Assembly (NCBI GenBank): GCA_002704915.1 | Contig: PAIP01000061.1 | Location: forward strand, 1-43,137 | DNA length: 43,137 nucleotides | Direction: 5' to 3' | Source: Parvularcula sp. | Lineage (GTDB): Bacteria > Pseudomonadota > Alphaproteobacteria > Caulobacterales > Parvularculaceae | Shown here: in pieces, positions 21,162 through 29,178 of the stretch | Position numbering within the stretch: position 1 is the stretch's first letter | How the letters are laid out: every line of letters begins with the position of its first letter | The notes under the pieces: model-generated | What the model saw: only the letters and a program-made list of their open reading frames with translations | Database searches by the model: none | Told to the model about the DNA's origin: nothing | Program-made: the position numbers and the translations under genes

Positions 21162-23426
21162 TCAGCCAGCGCAGCACGACAACTTGGCGACATCCTTACT
21201 GAATGCCAGCGCCGCCAGCTTCAAGCCCTCGACCGTGGTGAGATACGGGAAGATCGTATCCGCGAGGTCGTCGACGGTGAGACCTTGCCGGATCGCCAGA
21301 GCCGCCGTCTGAATGCTGTCGGCGCCTTCCGGCGCGAGGATATGCGCGCCGAGCAGGCGGCCGTTGCCGGTGTCGGCCACGAGCTTGATCAGCCCGCGGG
21401 TGTCGCGAGCGGCGAGCGCGCGCGGCACCTGGTCGAGGCCGATCGTCGAAACGCGAACCGCATGTCCAGCGGCTCGTGCTGCCGCTTCGGTCAGGCCGAC
21501 GCTCGCCACCTGGGGGTCGGTGAATACGATCGCAGGCATCGCACTATTGTCGTAGCGCAGGCTGTCGCCGTTGAGGGCGTTCTTGGCCGCGAGCTTGGCG
21601 CCATAGGCCGCCATGTAGACGAACTGGTCGCGGCCGGTGACGTCGCCGGCGGCATAGACGCCAGCCTTGGTCGTGCGCATGCGGTCGTCGACCACGATGC
21701 CGCCCTTCGCCGAGACGGTGATCCCGTGCTCGGCCAGCCCAAGGCCTTCGATGTTGGGCGTGCGCCCCGTGGTGATCAGTACCTGATCGGCCTCGATCAT
21801 AGCATCCTGGCCATCGCGCGTGACCGTCAGTGACACACCGCCATCGGTTTTGCGGATCGCGCGGTAAGCGATGCCGGAGATAACGGTGATGCCTTCGTCC
21901 TCGAAATACCCCGTGAGCGCCGCGCCGATCTCGGGCTCGGCCTCGGGGAGTAGACGAGACCGGCAGACGAGGGTCACATTGACGCCGGCACGAGCGAACA
22001 TCTGGGCGAGTTCCGCGCCGATGTAGCCGCCGCCGATCACAAGCAGCGAGCGCGGCAGCTCCTCGAGGTCGAGCGCCGTCGTGCTGGTGAGATACGGCAC
22101 GGTCTCGATGCCAGGAATGGCGGGCACCGCCGGCCGCGCGCCGGTCGCAATGATGATCTTGCCAGCGGCAATGCGCGTGCCATCAACTTCGACGCCGCCG
22201 TCGAGAAGGCGAGCTGGCCCGTCGCGATAGGCGATACCATTGTACGCGGGCAGCAGGTCCGCGTATTTGGCCTGGCGCAGCCCAGACACGAGCGTGTCCT
22301 TCTGACGAACAGTTCCGCGCCAGTCTGTCAGTTCGGCTTCAGCAGTAATGCCGGCAAAACGTGCTGCCACACGAGCGTTGTGAAGTGTCTCGGCCGCGCG
22401 GATCAAGGTCTTTGACGGCACGCAGCCGACATTGACGCAGGTGCCTCCGATGGTGCCGCTGCCGATGAGCGCCACCTGCGCGCCCTGATCAGCGGCCGTG
22501 ATGGAAGCCGAGAAGCCCGCCGAGCCGGCGCCGATCACGACGAGATCGTAAGCGCCTCCATTGCGACCGTTTGTGCGGAACGAGCGGTTCGCGACTGCCG
22601 GGCTCTTCGATTCCGGATCGGCAGGCGGTCGTGGTATCACACCTAGTCCGGCGAGGCTCGGCCCGAACAGAGCGCGGCCGGCCTCCAGCCCTTCATCGAT
22701 CGACAGCCGAAAACCTGGCTCGTCGGTGGAATGCTTGCGGCGCCAGGCGGAGAGATGGTCATCCGAGCAGAAAAAGGCGGTCGTCGTGCACAGCGAACTC
22801 GCGGCGCATGCGTCTTCATAGCGAACGCTTTGCCACATGACGGCCGTCCGCGGCTCGACATCGGCCAGTACCCGCCCTCGGTCCCGTGTGGTGATCCGGA
22901 TCGGCGCGCCGCAATGGCGGCAGCGCGAGGCGATCGAGATATCGCGATCAATCATGGCGCCGATGCCAAGCGCATCGACCGCGCACATGGCATTGAGAAC
23001 GCGCCCGTCCAGCGTGACCTGATAGCCCCTGTCTTGGTCGGTGAACGGATAGGCGCCGACGATCCGCTCGCCGTCGAGAACGACCAGGTCGCGCCGACGG
23101 AGCTCGTCGAGCAATGGCGGGACGGCCGCCTCACCGAGTCCTGCACGGTTTGCAATCGCGGCCATGGCCGGCGCTCGCCCGTGTTCGACGTAAAGCTGAA
23201 GCAGCGCAACGCGCGCGCGATCCGTAGCGGGATCGTAGCCGCTCCAGCGATTAAGCACATGGCCGGATCCGACCATGGCCAGCAGGGCGTCCCTCACCGC
23301 GTGCGATGTGACCGCTGACCAATCCGGGAAAGTTACGCCCGGCCGCACGGCATAGCTCGGCAGCGTCTCGGGCGTAGGGGTGACAGTCTCGTTTCGTGAC
23401 GAGGAAGAGGCACAGCAATCGTTCAT
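21162..23426 (-). CDS. merA: MerB-MerA fusion: organomercurial lyase joined to mercuric reductase
   Basis: A 754-residue bifunctional protein. Residues about 45-255 are an alkylmercury lyase domain with the catalytic set C148-x-x-D151 (NAMCAVDALG) and C213 (SSLCTTTAFF). It would break C-Hg bonds. Residues about 292-754 are the flavin reductase core: FAD-binding VVIGAGSAG, redox pair C330/C335 in GGTCVNVGCVPSKT, NADPH-binding VIGGGYIGAE, and the C-terminal vicinal pair C751-C752. The usual N-terminal metallochaperone domain of MerA is absent, and the lyase occupies its place. An extra CC pair is at residues 4-5. The start at 23426 (MNDCCASSSS) has GAAGG upstream; a longer frame to 23498 overlaps merF. 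A hairpin at 21156-21174 spans the stop. Confidence 0.9.
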   Translation of the reverse strand: MNDCCASSSSRNETVTPTPETLPSYAVRPGVTFPDWSAVTSHAVRDALLAMVGSGHVLNRWSGYDPATDRARVALLQLYVEHGRAPAMAAIANRAGLGEAAVPPLLDELRRRDLVVLDGERIVGAYPFTDQDRGYQVTLDGRVLNAMCAVDALGIGAMIDRDISIASRCRHCGAPIRITTRDRGRVLADVEPRTAVMWQSVRYEDACAASSLCTTTAFFCSDDHLSAWRRKHSTDEPGFRLSIDEGLEAGRALFGPSLAGLGVIPRPPADPESKSPAVANRSFRTNGRNGGAYDLVVIGAGSAGFSASITAADQGAQVALIGSGTIGGTCVNVGCVPSKTLIRAAETLHNARVAARFAGITAEAELTDWRGTVRQKDTLVSGLRQAKYADLLPAYNGIAYRDGPARLLDGGVEVDGTRIAAGKIIIATGARPAVPAIPGIETVPYLTSTTALDLEELPRSLLVIGGGYIGAELAQMFARAGVNVTLVCRSRLLPEAEPEIGAALTGYFEDEGITVISGIAYRAIRKTDGGVSLTVTRDGQDAMIEADQVLITTGRTPNIEGLGLAEHGITVSAKGGIVVDDRMRTTKAGVYAAGDVTGRDQFVYMAAYGAKLAAKNALNGDSLRYDNSAMPAIVFTDPQVASVGLTEAAARAAGHAVRVSTIGLDQVPRALAARDTRGLIKLVADTGNGRLLGAHILAPEGADSIQTAALAIRQGLTVDDLADTIFPYLTTVEGLKLAALAFSKDVAKLSCCAG

Positions 23427-23470
23427 GGCTTCACGCCTTCTTTGTGGATCGTCGTCTCGCAACGGGCGGC

Positions 23471-23671
23471 CTATGCGCGGCGACGATGGAATATCCAAGC
23501 GATGAGGCCGAAGCTCGCAATCATCAGCGGAAGCGCAACCAGGCCCTTACCGGCTAGCCACGCGCCGAGGCCCGCCAAGGGCAGGCCGACAGCGAGGAGC
23601 GGCGCCGCGCAACAGATCGCGACCAGAACGGCGCCGGCCATGCCTGCACGGATTGCGGCGCGATCGATCAT
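23471..23671 (-). CDS. merF: MerF-type mercuric transport protein
   Basis: A 66-residue membrane protein with two hydrophobic helices and the vicinal cysteine pair in VAICCAAPLLAVGLPLAG, which marks MerF-type carriers bringing Hg(II) to the cytoplasm. It starts 1 base after the merP stop and ends 44 bases before merA. It is slightly shorter than usual MerF; annotating it as a generic mer membrane protein would also be fair. Confidence 0.8.
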   Translation of the reverse strand: MIDRAAIRAGMAGAVLVAICCAAPLLAVGLPLAGLGAWLAGKGLVALPLMIASFGLIAWIFHRRRA

Positions 23672-23672
23672 C

Positions 23673-23966
23673 TTAACTGCCCTGCTGCCTCAGATGGGCC
23701 GGATAGCCCGCGTTCATGCTGGCGGTGGCGATGGTGTCGGAGGTGGTCTTCGCGTCGTCGAAGGTCACGGTCGCGGTTTTCGCCTTGAAGGAGACGGTCA
23801 CGTTCGCGACGCCCGGGACCGCCGCCATCGAGGTCTTCACGATGTAAGGGCACGAGGCACAGGTCATGTTGTCGACAGCAAACGTCACGGTGCGTTCAGC
23901 GGCGAACGCGGTCGATGCCGTCATCACCGAGGCGATCAGGGCAAGGACGCTCAAGCTCTTCTTCAT
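23673..23966 (-). CDS. merP: MerP periplasmic mercury-binding protein
   Basis: A 97-residue protein with a signal peptide (KKSLSVLALIASVMTASTAFA). It has a heavy-metal-associated domain with the Hg-binding motif MTCASCPYIVK, then VPGVANVTVSFKAKTATVTF and the conserved YPA near the end. It would capture Hg(II) in the periplasm and pass it to MerT or MerF. It lies 21 bases after merT. Confidence 0.93.
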   Translation of the reverse strand: MKKSLSVLALIASVMTASTAFAAERTVTFAVDNMTCASCPYIVKTSMAAVPGVANVTVSFKAKTATVTFDDAKTTSDTIATASMNAGYPAHLRQQGS

Positions 23967-23987
23967 GGGACGGGTCTCCTCTTGGTG

Positions 23988-24413
23988 TCAGGCGCGAAGC
24001 AGCAGTGGGGCGATATAGTCGAAGGCAAAGGCGGCGATCACGAGCACGGTCGCGATCCAGAGCGCGAACTGAACGAGCCGGCTGGAGATTGGACGCGCGC
24101 AGGCTGCGCCATCAGTGCACGCGCGCCGCGGCTTCCAGTAGACGAGGTAGAAGCCGTATCCGAGGAGGCCCGCCGTTCCGGCGACGAAGAGCGGCTTGTA
24201 CGGCGCGAGCGCCGTCAGGTTGCCGATCCAGGCGCCGCCAATGCCGAGGCTGAACAGGATGAGCGGAATGACGCAGCAGGACGACGCGGCGATCGCGCCG
24301 AGAATGCCGCCCAGAGCAACCAGGCGCTGCCGTCCGGCGTCTGCCCGCTCCGACGATGCAAGATCTGTCGTGACGGGTCCCGTATCTGCTGTCTCGGATT
24401 GCGATGCAGCCAT
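23988..24413 (-). CDS. merT: MerT mercuric transport protein
   Basis: A 141-residue inner-membrane protein with three helices. The first carries the vicinal pair in AASSCCVIPLILFSLG; the cytoplasmic loop has a second pair in RRACTDGAACARP. An unusually long hydrophilic N-terminus (about 28 residues) precedes the first helix. The start at 24413 has AGAGG seven bases upstream; an in-frame ATG at 24446 lies on the promoter and has no ribosome site. It is the first structural gene of the mer operon. Confidence 0.92.
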   Translation of the reverse strand: MAASQSETADTGPVTTDLASSERADAGRQRLVALGGILGAIAASSCCVIPLILFSLGIGGAWIGNLTALAPYKPLFVAGTAGLLGYGFYLVYWKPRRACTDGAACARPISSRLVQFALWIATVLVIAAFAFDYIAPLLLRA

Positions 24414-24454
24414 GTTCGACCTCTCATTCCTTGCCGAAATCTTCATTGGGCCGT

Positions 24455-24485
24455 AGGATGCAGTCTGTAGTTCCTACAGGGTCAA
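24455..24485 (-). promoter_or_regulatory. MerR-controlled mer promoter and operator
   Basis: On the minus strand a -35 TTGACC (24480-24485) and a -10 CATCCT (24455-24460) are 19 bases apart, the long spacer typical of MerR promoters. The dyad CTGTAG-GAA-CTACAG (24465-24479) fills the spacer. It would drive merT-merP-merF-merBA, with MerR repressing and activating from the same site. Confidence 0.85.
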
Positions 24486-24498
24486 GGAGATTTTTGCG

Positions 24499-24921
24499 AT
24501 GCGCGATCACGCTGGGGTGAAGGGTTTGCAGCGAGCCGAACTCGCCCGGCGGACGGGCAGCAATCTGGAGACGGTCCGCTACTATGAGAAGGTCGGGCTA
24601 CTGCCTGAGCCGCCGCGCACGACGGCGGGCTACCGCAGCTATGACACGACGCACGAGCGGCGGCTTCGCTTCGTCCTGCGGGCGCGCGAACTCGGCTTCT
24701 CGCTGGATGAAATCCGCGAGCTGCTGCGGCTCGTCGATGAACGCGATCAACCTTGCGCGGAGGCGCGCGCCGTCGCTGCTGCCCATCTCGACGACGTGCG
24801 GGCGAAGATCGCCGATCTGAAACGGATGGAGCGGGTATTGAAGGACGTGGTCGCACAATGCGCCGATGGCACGCTGCCAGAATGCCCGCTGATAGAGACG
24901 CTATTTGGTGAAGCCGCTTGA
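24499..24921 (+). CDS. merR: MerR, mercury-responsive regulator
   Basis: A 140-residue MerR protein with an N-terminal winged HTH (LARRTGSNLETVRYYEKVGL, then LPEPPRTTAGYR) and a coiled-coil dimer helix. The three Hg(II)-binding cysteines are C86, C121 and C129 (QPCAEAR and QCADGTLPECPLI), which identify mercury specificity. It is divergent from merT, with the operator between them. AAGGAG lies about ten bases before the ATG. No gene is seen between 24922 and 25178. Confidence 0.94.
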   Translation: MRDHAGVKGLQRAELARRTGSNLETVRYYEKVGLLPEPPRTTAGYRSYDTTHERRLRFVLRARELGFSLDEIRELLRLVDERDQPCAEARAVAAAHLDDVRAKIADLKRMERVLKDVVAQCADGTLPECPLIETLFGEAA

Positions 24922-25142
24922 AGGCTGCGCCTATACGCTTTGCGGACTATGGAGCAACTAGAGCCGGCCGCTAAACGCTCCGAATACCCCATCTATAATA
25001 GTCGTTCTCGCTGTGAGCACCAGCCGAAATTCAGGTGCAATTATCAAGGATAGAGAGACGACGCTCCCGTCCATGCCCGTCTGATTCGGTCGCTGGACCT
25101 TGCCAGAAGCGGCGGGCGCGATCCGGTGAAGCAGGAGGGAAA

Positions 25143-25164
25143 CCCGGCGGCTTGCGCCGCCGGG
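25143..25164 (-). terminator. Hairpin downstream of ssb
   Basis: A perfect 9-bp stem (CCCGGCGGC/GCCGCCGGG) with loop TTGC lies 14 bases past the ssb stop and is followed on the minus strand by TTTCCC. Confidence 0.55.
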
Positions 25165-25178
25165 CCTCGGGTTCCCGA

Positions 25179-25580
25179 TCAGAACGGAATGTCATCGTCG
25201 TCGATGAACTTGCCGTCGTCGTTCTGGGTCTGCTTCGCCCGGCTCAGGAAATCGACCGTCTCGGCGATGATCTCGCAGCCGTAGCGATCGACCCCGGCGG
25301 CATCGGTCCATTTCGTGTAGTGGATGCGGCCGCGAACCAGAACCTTCATGCCCTTGTCGCAATGCTGCTGGACCGTCTTGCCGAGGCCGTTGAAGCAGGT
25401 GATGCGGTGCCATTCGGTGTCCTGGACCCGATAGCCGTTCTCGTCGCGCAGGACGCGGCCTTCCGAATAGCGGGGGCGCGAGGTGGCCAGGGTGAAGTGG
25501 GTGATGCCGGTGCCGCCCTGGGTGGTGCGGGTTTCGGGGGCCTGGCCGATGTTGCCGGCGAGGATGACGATGTTCTGCAT
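25179..25580 (-). CDS. ssb: Single-stranded DNA-binding protein
   Basis: A 133-residue SSB with an OB-fold (MQNIVILAGNIGQAPETRTT, then WHRITCFNGLGKTVQQHCDK) and a short C-terminus ending in the acidic tip DDDDIPF that binds repair proteins. Element-borne SSBs protect the incoming single strand and damp the SOS response. GGAG precedes the ATG; the frame is open to 25685 but that part is the leader. It is the leftmost, last-transcribed gene of the maintenance block. Confidence 0.93.
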   Translation of the reverse strand: MQNIVILAGNIGQAPETRTTQGGTGITHFTLATSRPRYSEGRVLRDENGYRVQDTEWHRITCFNGLGKTVQQHCDKGMKVLVRGRIHYTKWTDAAGVDRYGCEIIAETVDFLSRAKQTQNDDGKFIDDDDIPF

Positions 25581-25760
25581 TGTAGGTCTCCGTTGCTCCT
25601 CGGAGGGACCGTCCCTCCGACGAGACCCGGCCAAGGCCGTCGGAAGACTCCTGCAGCTGCCGCCCTTGCTGCAGCTTGCCCCCAAGGCCCCAGGTGGGGC
25701 GGGCAGCCGCGTTTGCGCGGCAACACGGCTGGGAGCCGCGGGGGTTGCTGGTGGAAGCCG
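25581..25760 (-). promoter_or_regulatory. Hairpin-rich leader of ssb
   Basis: Contains a perfect 9-bp stem (TCGGAGGGA/TCCCTCCGA, 3-base loop) at 25600-25620, two CTGCAGC copies near 25652 and 25670, and a GCCGCG/CGCGGC stem near 25710. It may fold as RNA, or as the single strand during transfer. Confidence 0.4.
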
Positions 25761-25775
25761 AACGGACTTAGGGGA

Positions 25776-25892
25776 TCAGTCAGGCGGAGGGATGGTGCTT
25801 TCGAAAGCAGATCGGGGACGCACAGCAGAACCATCGTCCTTGCTGGCGACAGCGACCAGGCAGGCCCCCATGCGAACCGAGACCACCGGCAT
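25776..25892 (-). CDS. Possible 38-residue small protein
   Basis: A short frame starting MPVVSVRMGACLVAVASKDD and ending STIPPPD, with an ideal AAGGAG four bases before the ATG. It lies in an otherwise empty 700-base stretch between the membrane-protein gene and ssb. There is no recognisable family. From 25893 to 26283 no other gene is seen. Confidence 0.25.
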   Translation of the reverse strand: MPVVSVRMGACLVAVASKDDGSAVRPRSAFESTIPPPD

Positions 25893-26283
25893 GGCACTCC
25901 TTCAACCGTCTTTGCCGGTCACCGTCGTGTCCGCCGCCGGAAGGCCATGTCATCCGCGATGTGATCGGACAGGCTATCGGGTTCTCAGGTCCGGTATGGC
26001 GCCGCCCTGCTTCATCGGCCAAAGGCTCGGTCCCTCAGCATCGTGAAGGGACAAGGAAGGTGTTCGCGAAGGCCCCACGAAACGACGTGGACCGATGCAG
26101 CGGGGCATCGACCGCACGGGACCACGGTTCGCACCGCAGACCATTTCAAGCGCCGCGAGAAGCAGACCGGGTGCGATGGTGACATGCTGCGACGAACTGC
26201 TTTTCCGTCTTGGGCGAAACGACCGGGGCTCGGCGGCGCAAGCTGCCGGCCTTCCTCAGAAGTGGCTGATCGCGTCTGCCGTT

Positions 26284-26700
26284 TCAGCGCGAGAACACCG
26301 ACTCGCCGAGGGCGTTCAGATTGACGATGGCCGAGATGCCGAGGACGAGACCGCCCATGCCGCCGAACAGGTTGAGAACCAGCCCCGAGTCGATGGCGTT
26401 CTTGGTGATGCCATAGACAAGGGCATAGCCGGCGATGACGGCGGGCACGGCGAAGAGAGCGAGCGCAATGAGCCGCAGGGCCGGGTTCTTCGCGAAGCCA
26501 AGAGTCACGATCACAAGCGCGATCGAGAGCACGGCGGCGCCGATGGCCATGAGGCCGGACATCACGACCCCGGCGCCCGCGCCCCAGGCATATTGCGCGG
26601 CCGTGATGGCTGCCATGACGGGCAAGGCATAGATCGCGAGATTCCAGGCGATCACGCAGGCCGCGATGGTGAGCGAGATGGCGAGCAGGATCAGCGTCAT
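26284..26700 (-). CDS. Small membrane protein of unknown function
   Basis: A 138-residue hydrophobic protein with about four membrane helices (MTLILLAISLTIAACVIAWN, then WGAGAGVVMSGLMAIGAAVL, ALFAVPAVIAGYALVYG, GGMGGLVLGISAIVNL). GGAGG stands five bases before the ATG. It lies between DUF2493 and ssb on the same strand. I do not recognise the family. A membrane protein within an anti-defence/maintenance block could act in entry exclusion, but nothing in the sequence shows this. Confidence 0.7.
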   Translation of the reverse strand: MTLILLAISLTIAACVIAWNLAIYALPVMAAITAAQYAWGAGAGVVMSGLMAIGAAVLSIALVIVTLGFAKNPALRLIALALFAVPAVIAGYALVYGITKNAIDSGLVLNLFGGMGGLVLGISAIVNLNALGESVFSR

Positions 26701-26860
26701 GGAAACCTCCAGAGAACGGTTGGGGATCACGACAGGCTGCCGGGAGATGCGCTCCGCCTGCGACTATGCTGCTTCGCCGGTTCTGCAAGGATGTTCCATC
26801 AAAGGCGCGGCCTTGCATCTTGTCAAGTATCGGCGGCCGAAAGCCGCCAGGCGGCGGCGC

Positions 26861-27796
26861 TTACGCGCCGCCGTCGAACTTCATGACCGGGATGCCGAGC
26901 TTGCGGGCCTTGTCGGCGAGATTCTCCTGAATCCCGGTGCCGGGGAAGACGAGGACGCCGACCGGCAGCACGTCCAGCATGGCATCGTTTCGCTTGAACG
27001 GCGCCGCCTTGGCGTGCTTGGTCCAGTCGGGCCGGAAGGCGACCTGGGGCACCTTGCGGTGATCTGCCCAACGGGAAGCGATCAGTTCGGCTCCCTTCGG
27101 CGACCCGCCGTGCAGCAGCACCATCTCGGGGTGCTTGGCATGGACCTGATCGAGCTTCGCCCAGATCAGGCGGTGATCGTTGAAGTCCGCGCCGCCAGTC
27201 ACGGCAACCTTCGGGCCGGCGGGCAGCATCACCTCGGTCTCGGCCCGGCGCTTCGCGGCAAGGAAGTCGCGGCTGTCGATCATCGCGGCGGTCAGGTTGC
27301 GATGGTTGACCATCGAGCCGCTGCGCGGCCGCCAGGCACTGCCGGTGTGGTGCTCGAAAGCCTCGGCCGCGAGGTCGCGGAAGAGTTCCATGCTGGCGCG
27401 CCGTTCGATCAGGGTCTGCCCCTCGGCCGTGAGGCGTTCGAGTTCGACCGACTTGACCTCGCTGCCGTCCTGTTCCCGCTGAAGCCGGCGCTGCGCCTGC
27501 TCGTTGTCGTCGAGATCGCGCTCCACCCGGCCGGTGGCGCGGTGGAAGAGATTGACGGTCCCCCAGAGCAGCTCTTCGAGGTCGGGCTCTAAGCGGGTGT
27601 CGCCGAGCGTCGCGACGAGGGCGTCGAAGATGTCGGTGACGGCGGCGGCGACGGTGTTGCCCTCGGGCAGCGGCCTCGGATCGGGTTCGTCCTGGAACGG
27701 GCGCCAGCCGTAGAGCTGGAGTTCGGTGAGGGTGTGATCGGTCTGGGAGGAGGTGTGGACCGGCTCGTCGCCTGCGGAATAGGTTTCGTTCGTCAT
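26861..27796 (-). CDS. DUF2493 (SLOG-fold) protein
   Basis: A 311-residue protein. The C-terminal third is a DUF2493/YspA-like SLOG domain (KVAVTGGADFNDHRLIWAKL, then MVLLHGGSPKGAELIASRWA, VGVLVFPGTGIQENLADKA), a Rossmann-like fold expected to bind a nucleotide or its derivative. The N-terminal part is helical and charged. SLOG domains occur as sensors or effectors in conflict and defence systems, so a role in counter-defence or nucleotide signalling is possible (inference). It is preceded by a leader related to the repeated leaders described below. Confidence 0.85.
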   Translation of the reverse strand: MTNETYSAGDEPVHTSSQTDHTLTELQLYGWRPFQDEPDPRPLPEGNTVAAAVTDIFDALVATLGDTRLEPDLEELLWGTVNLFHRATGRVERDLDDNEQAQRRLQREQDGSEVKSVELERLTAEGQTLIERRASMELFRDLAAEAFEHHTGSAWRPRSGSMVNHRNLTAAMIDSRDFLAAKRRAETEVMLPAGPKVAVTGGADFNDHRLIWAKLDQVHAKHPEMVLLHGGSPKGAELIASRWADHRKVPQVAFRPDWTKHAKAAPFKRNDAMLDVLPVGVLVFPGTGIQENLADKARKLGIPVMKFDGGA

Positions 27797-27900
27797 CGGG
27801 AGCGTCCTTCGTCTGGAGACCGCGCCCATCGCGGCCTTCGCAGGCGTCGAAGCGCACGGGCGGGACGGGTTGGCAGCCCTCGCCCGCTCCGCGAGGGCCT
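27797..27900 (-). promoter_or_regulatory. Leader F (DUF2493 gene), diverged member of the repeated leaders
   Basis: Holds the conserved GACGGGTTG (minus strand, near 27870) also found in leaders A and D, and a perfect 7-bp stem CCCTCGC/GCGAGGG at 27877-27897. The GAGAG arm is replaced. Confidence 0.4.
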
Positions 27901-27902
27901 TG

Positions 27903-27987
27903 ATGGCCGGGGGTGGGCTATTTTGACTTTCGCGATGCAAAGGCGGGGTTCGTCCCCGCCGGCGGAAAATAGTCCAAACCCGGCCAT
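27903..27987. repeat. 85-base compound inverted repeat
   Basis: Three nested pairings: ATGGCCGGG (27903-27911) with CCCGGCCAT (27979-27987); GGCTATTTT (27916-27924) with AAAATAGTCC (27966-27975, one bulge); and GGCGGGG with CCCCGCC around a TTCGT loop. It lies in the 338-base gap between the Toprim and DUF2493 genes. The rest of the gap, 27988-28134, shows no gene. Confidence 0.7.
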
Positions 27988-28134
27988 TGCCTGCCCGGCC
28001 CGTTTGTGCGCCGATCGCCCTCTCCGAAGGCCGTGGGCGCGGGACTCTCCGACGATGGATGCACCTGCCGATGGCGAAAGACTGAAACCGGCAGAGGATG
28101 ACGCTGGGCCGCGCCTCCGGGACCGATCACGACC

Positions 28135-29178
28135 TCACCTCTCCATGAACCGGCGGACGTCTTCAGGATGAAGCTGATCCTTCAGACGCGCCCGGAGGGC
28201 ATCGGCGCCGTGGCGTCGCAGATCATCGTTGAAATCGCCGTTGAGCGGCGTGAGCGACATCGCCTCGATCCCGAGGCTCTCTGCTCTGGCGGCCAGGCCG
28301 TCTCTTGCACCGTCCCCGGCCGGGTCGCGATCCCTGACGACATAGAGCCGGCGCAGCGACGGCGGGAACAGGATGGCAGCGAGGTGAGCGGCCGAAAGCG
28401 CCGCCAGCATCGGCATGCGGGGCAGAACCTGACGGGGCGACAGCACGGTCTCGATGCCCTCGCCGGCGGCGAGAACCTCAGCGGCGGTTCCGAAGCGGAC
28501 AGCGTGCCCGAGAAGGACGCCCATCGCCCGCCGCGGTGTTTCGACAGCCGCCTTGCCGGAACCGTCCGGGGCGAGCCAGGTGCGATGCGCGCCGGTCTGC
28601 TGGCCCGCAAGATCGGTGACGGCGGCAACGAGTGCCGGCCGGATCTCGGTGGGTGAAGACTCGTCGGGTCTATAGTAGCACCTCGGATGGTAGCGCAGCG
28701 CGGTGGTGTCCGAGAGGGAGGTGATCGCCCGCCCGTTGAGGTAGATCGCCGCAAGGGTGCCGTGGATCGGCTGCGCCATGGCGAAGAGGCGGCGCGACGC
28801 TTCAGGCGAACCGGGCACGCTGCTGGATGTGCTGCCGGTCGGCGTCCTCGTCTTCTCCGGTTCAGGATGCGGGAGGGCAAGGAAACGGCGCGCTTCCTCG
28901 GCCACGTCCTTGAAGTCGACAAGGCCAAGCGCCTCGCGGATGACGTCGAGCAGATCGCCATGCTCCCCGGTGGCCATGTCGGTCCATTTCCCCGCCGCGC
29001 CCTTGCCGGAACCCGGGCCGGTCAGGCGCACGAACATCGAGCGGCCAGGAGTGTTCTGCACATCGCCGACCAGCCAATATCGCCCGGCGCGGTGGCCGGA
29101 CGAGAGATAGTGGCGGCAGACCGCCTCGGCCTCTCGGCCGAGACGGGTCGCCAGTTCGAAGGCGTCGTGACGCGGCAT
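28135..29178 (-). CDS. Toprim-domain protein, primase-like
   Basis: A 347-residue protein with an N-terminal region of the type found before plasmid primase Toprim domains (GRSMFVRLTGPGSGKGAAGK, then WTDMATGEHGDLLDVI). The C-terminal Toprim domain shows the acidic Glu in LAAGEGIETVLS and the DxD in YVVRDRDPAGDGA. It likely primes or repairs the incoming strand. It starts within the stop of the strawberry-notch gene (TGATG), so the two are translated together. Confidence 0.85.
   Translation of the reverse strand: MPRHDAFELATRLGREAEAVCRHYLSSGHRAGRYWLVGDVQNTPGRSMFVRLTGPGSGKGAAGKWTDMATGEHGDLLDVIREALGLVDFKDVAEEARRFLALPHPEPEKTRTPTGSTSSSVPGSPEASRRLFAMAQPIHGTLAAIYLNGRAITSLSDTTALRYHPRCYYRPDESSPTEIRPALVAAVTDLAGQQTGAHRTWLAPDGSGKAAVETPRRAMGVLLGHAVRFGTAAEVLAAGEGIETVLSPRQVLPRMPMLAALSAAHLAAILFPPSLRRLYVVRDRDPAGDGARDGLAARAESLGIEAMSLTPLNGDFNDDLRRHGADALRARLKDQLHPEDVRRFMER

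Noticed and set aside
25780-26022. 80-codon leftward frame in the ssb upstream stretch
   Set aside because: No ribosome site and biased composition; the competing short frame at 25776-25892 has a much better start signal.
26012-26818. 268-codon leftward frame overlapping the membrane-protein gene
   Set aside because: Arg/His-rich shadow of the 138-aa membrane protein and the non-coding stretch; no ribosome site and no family.
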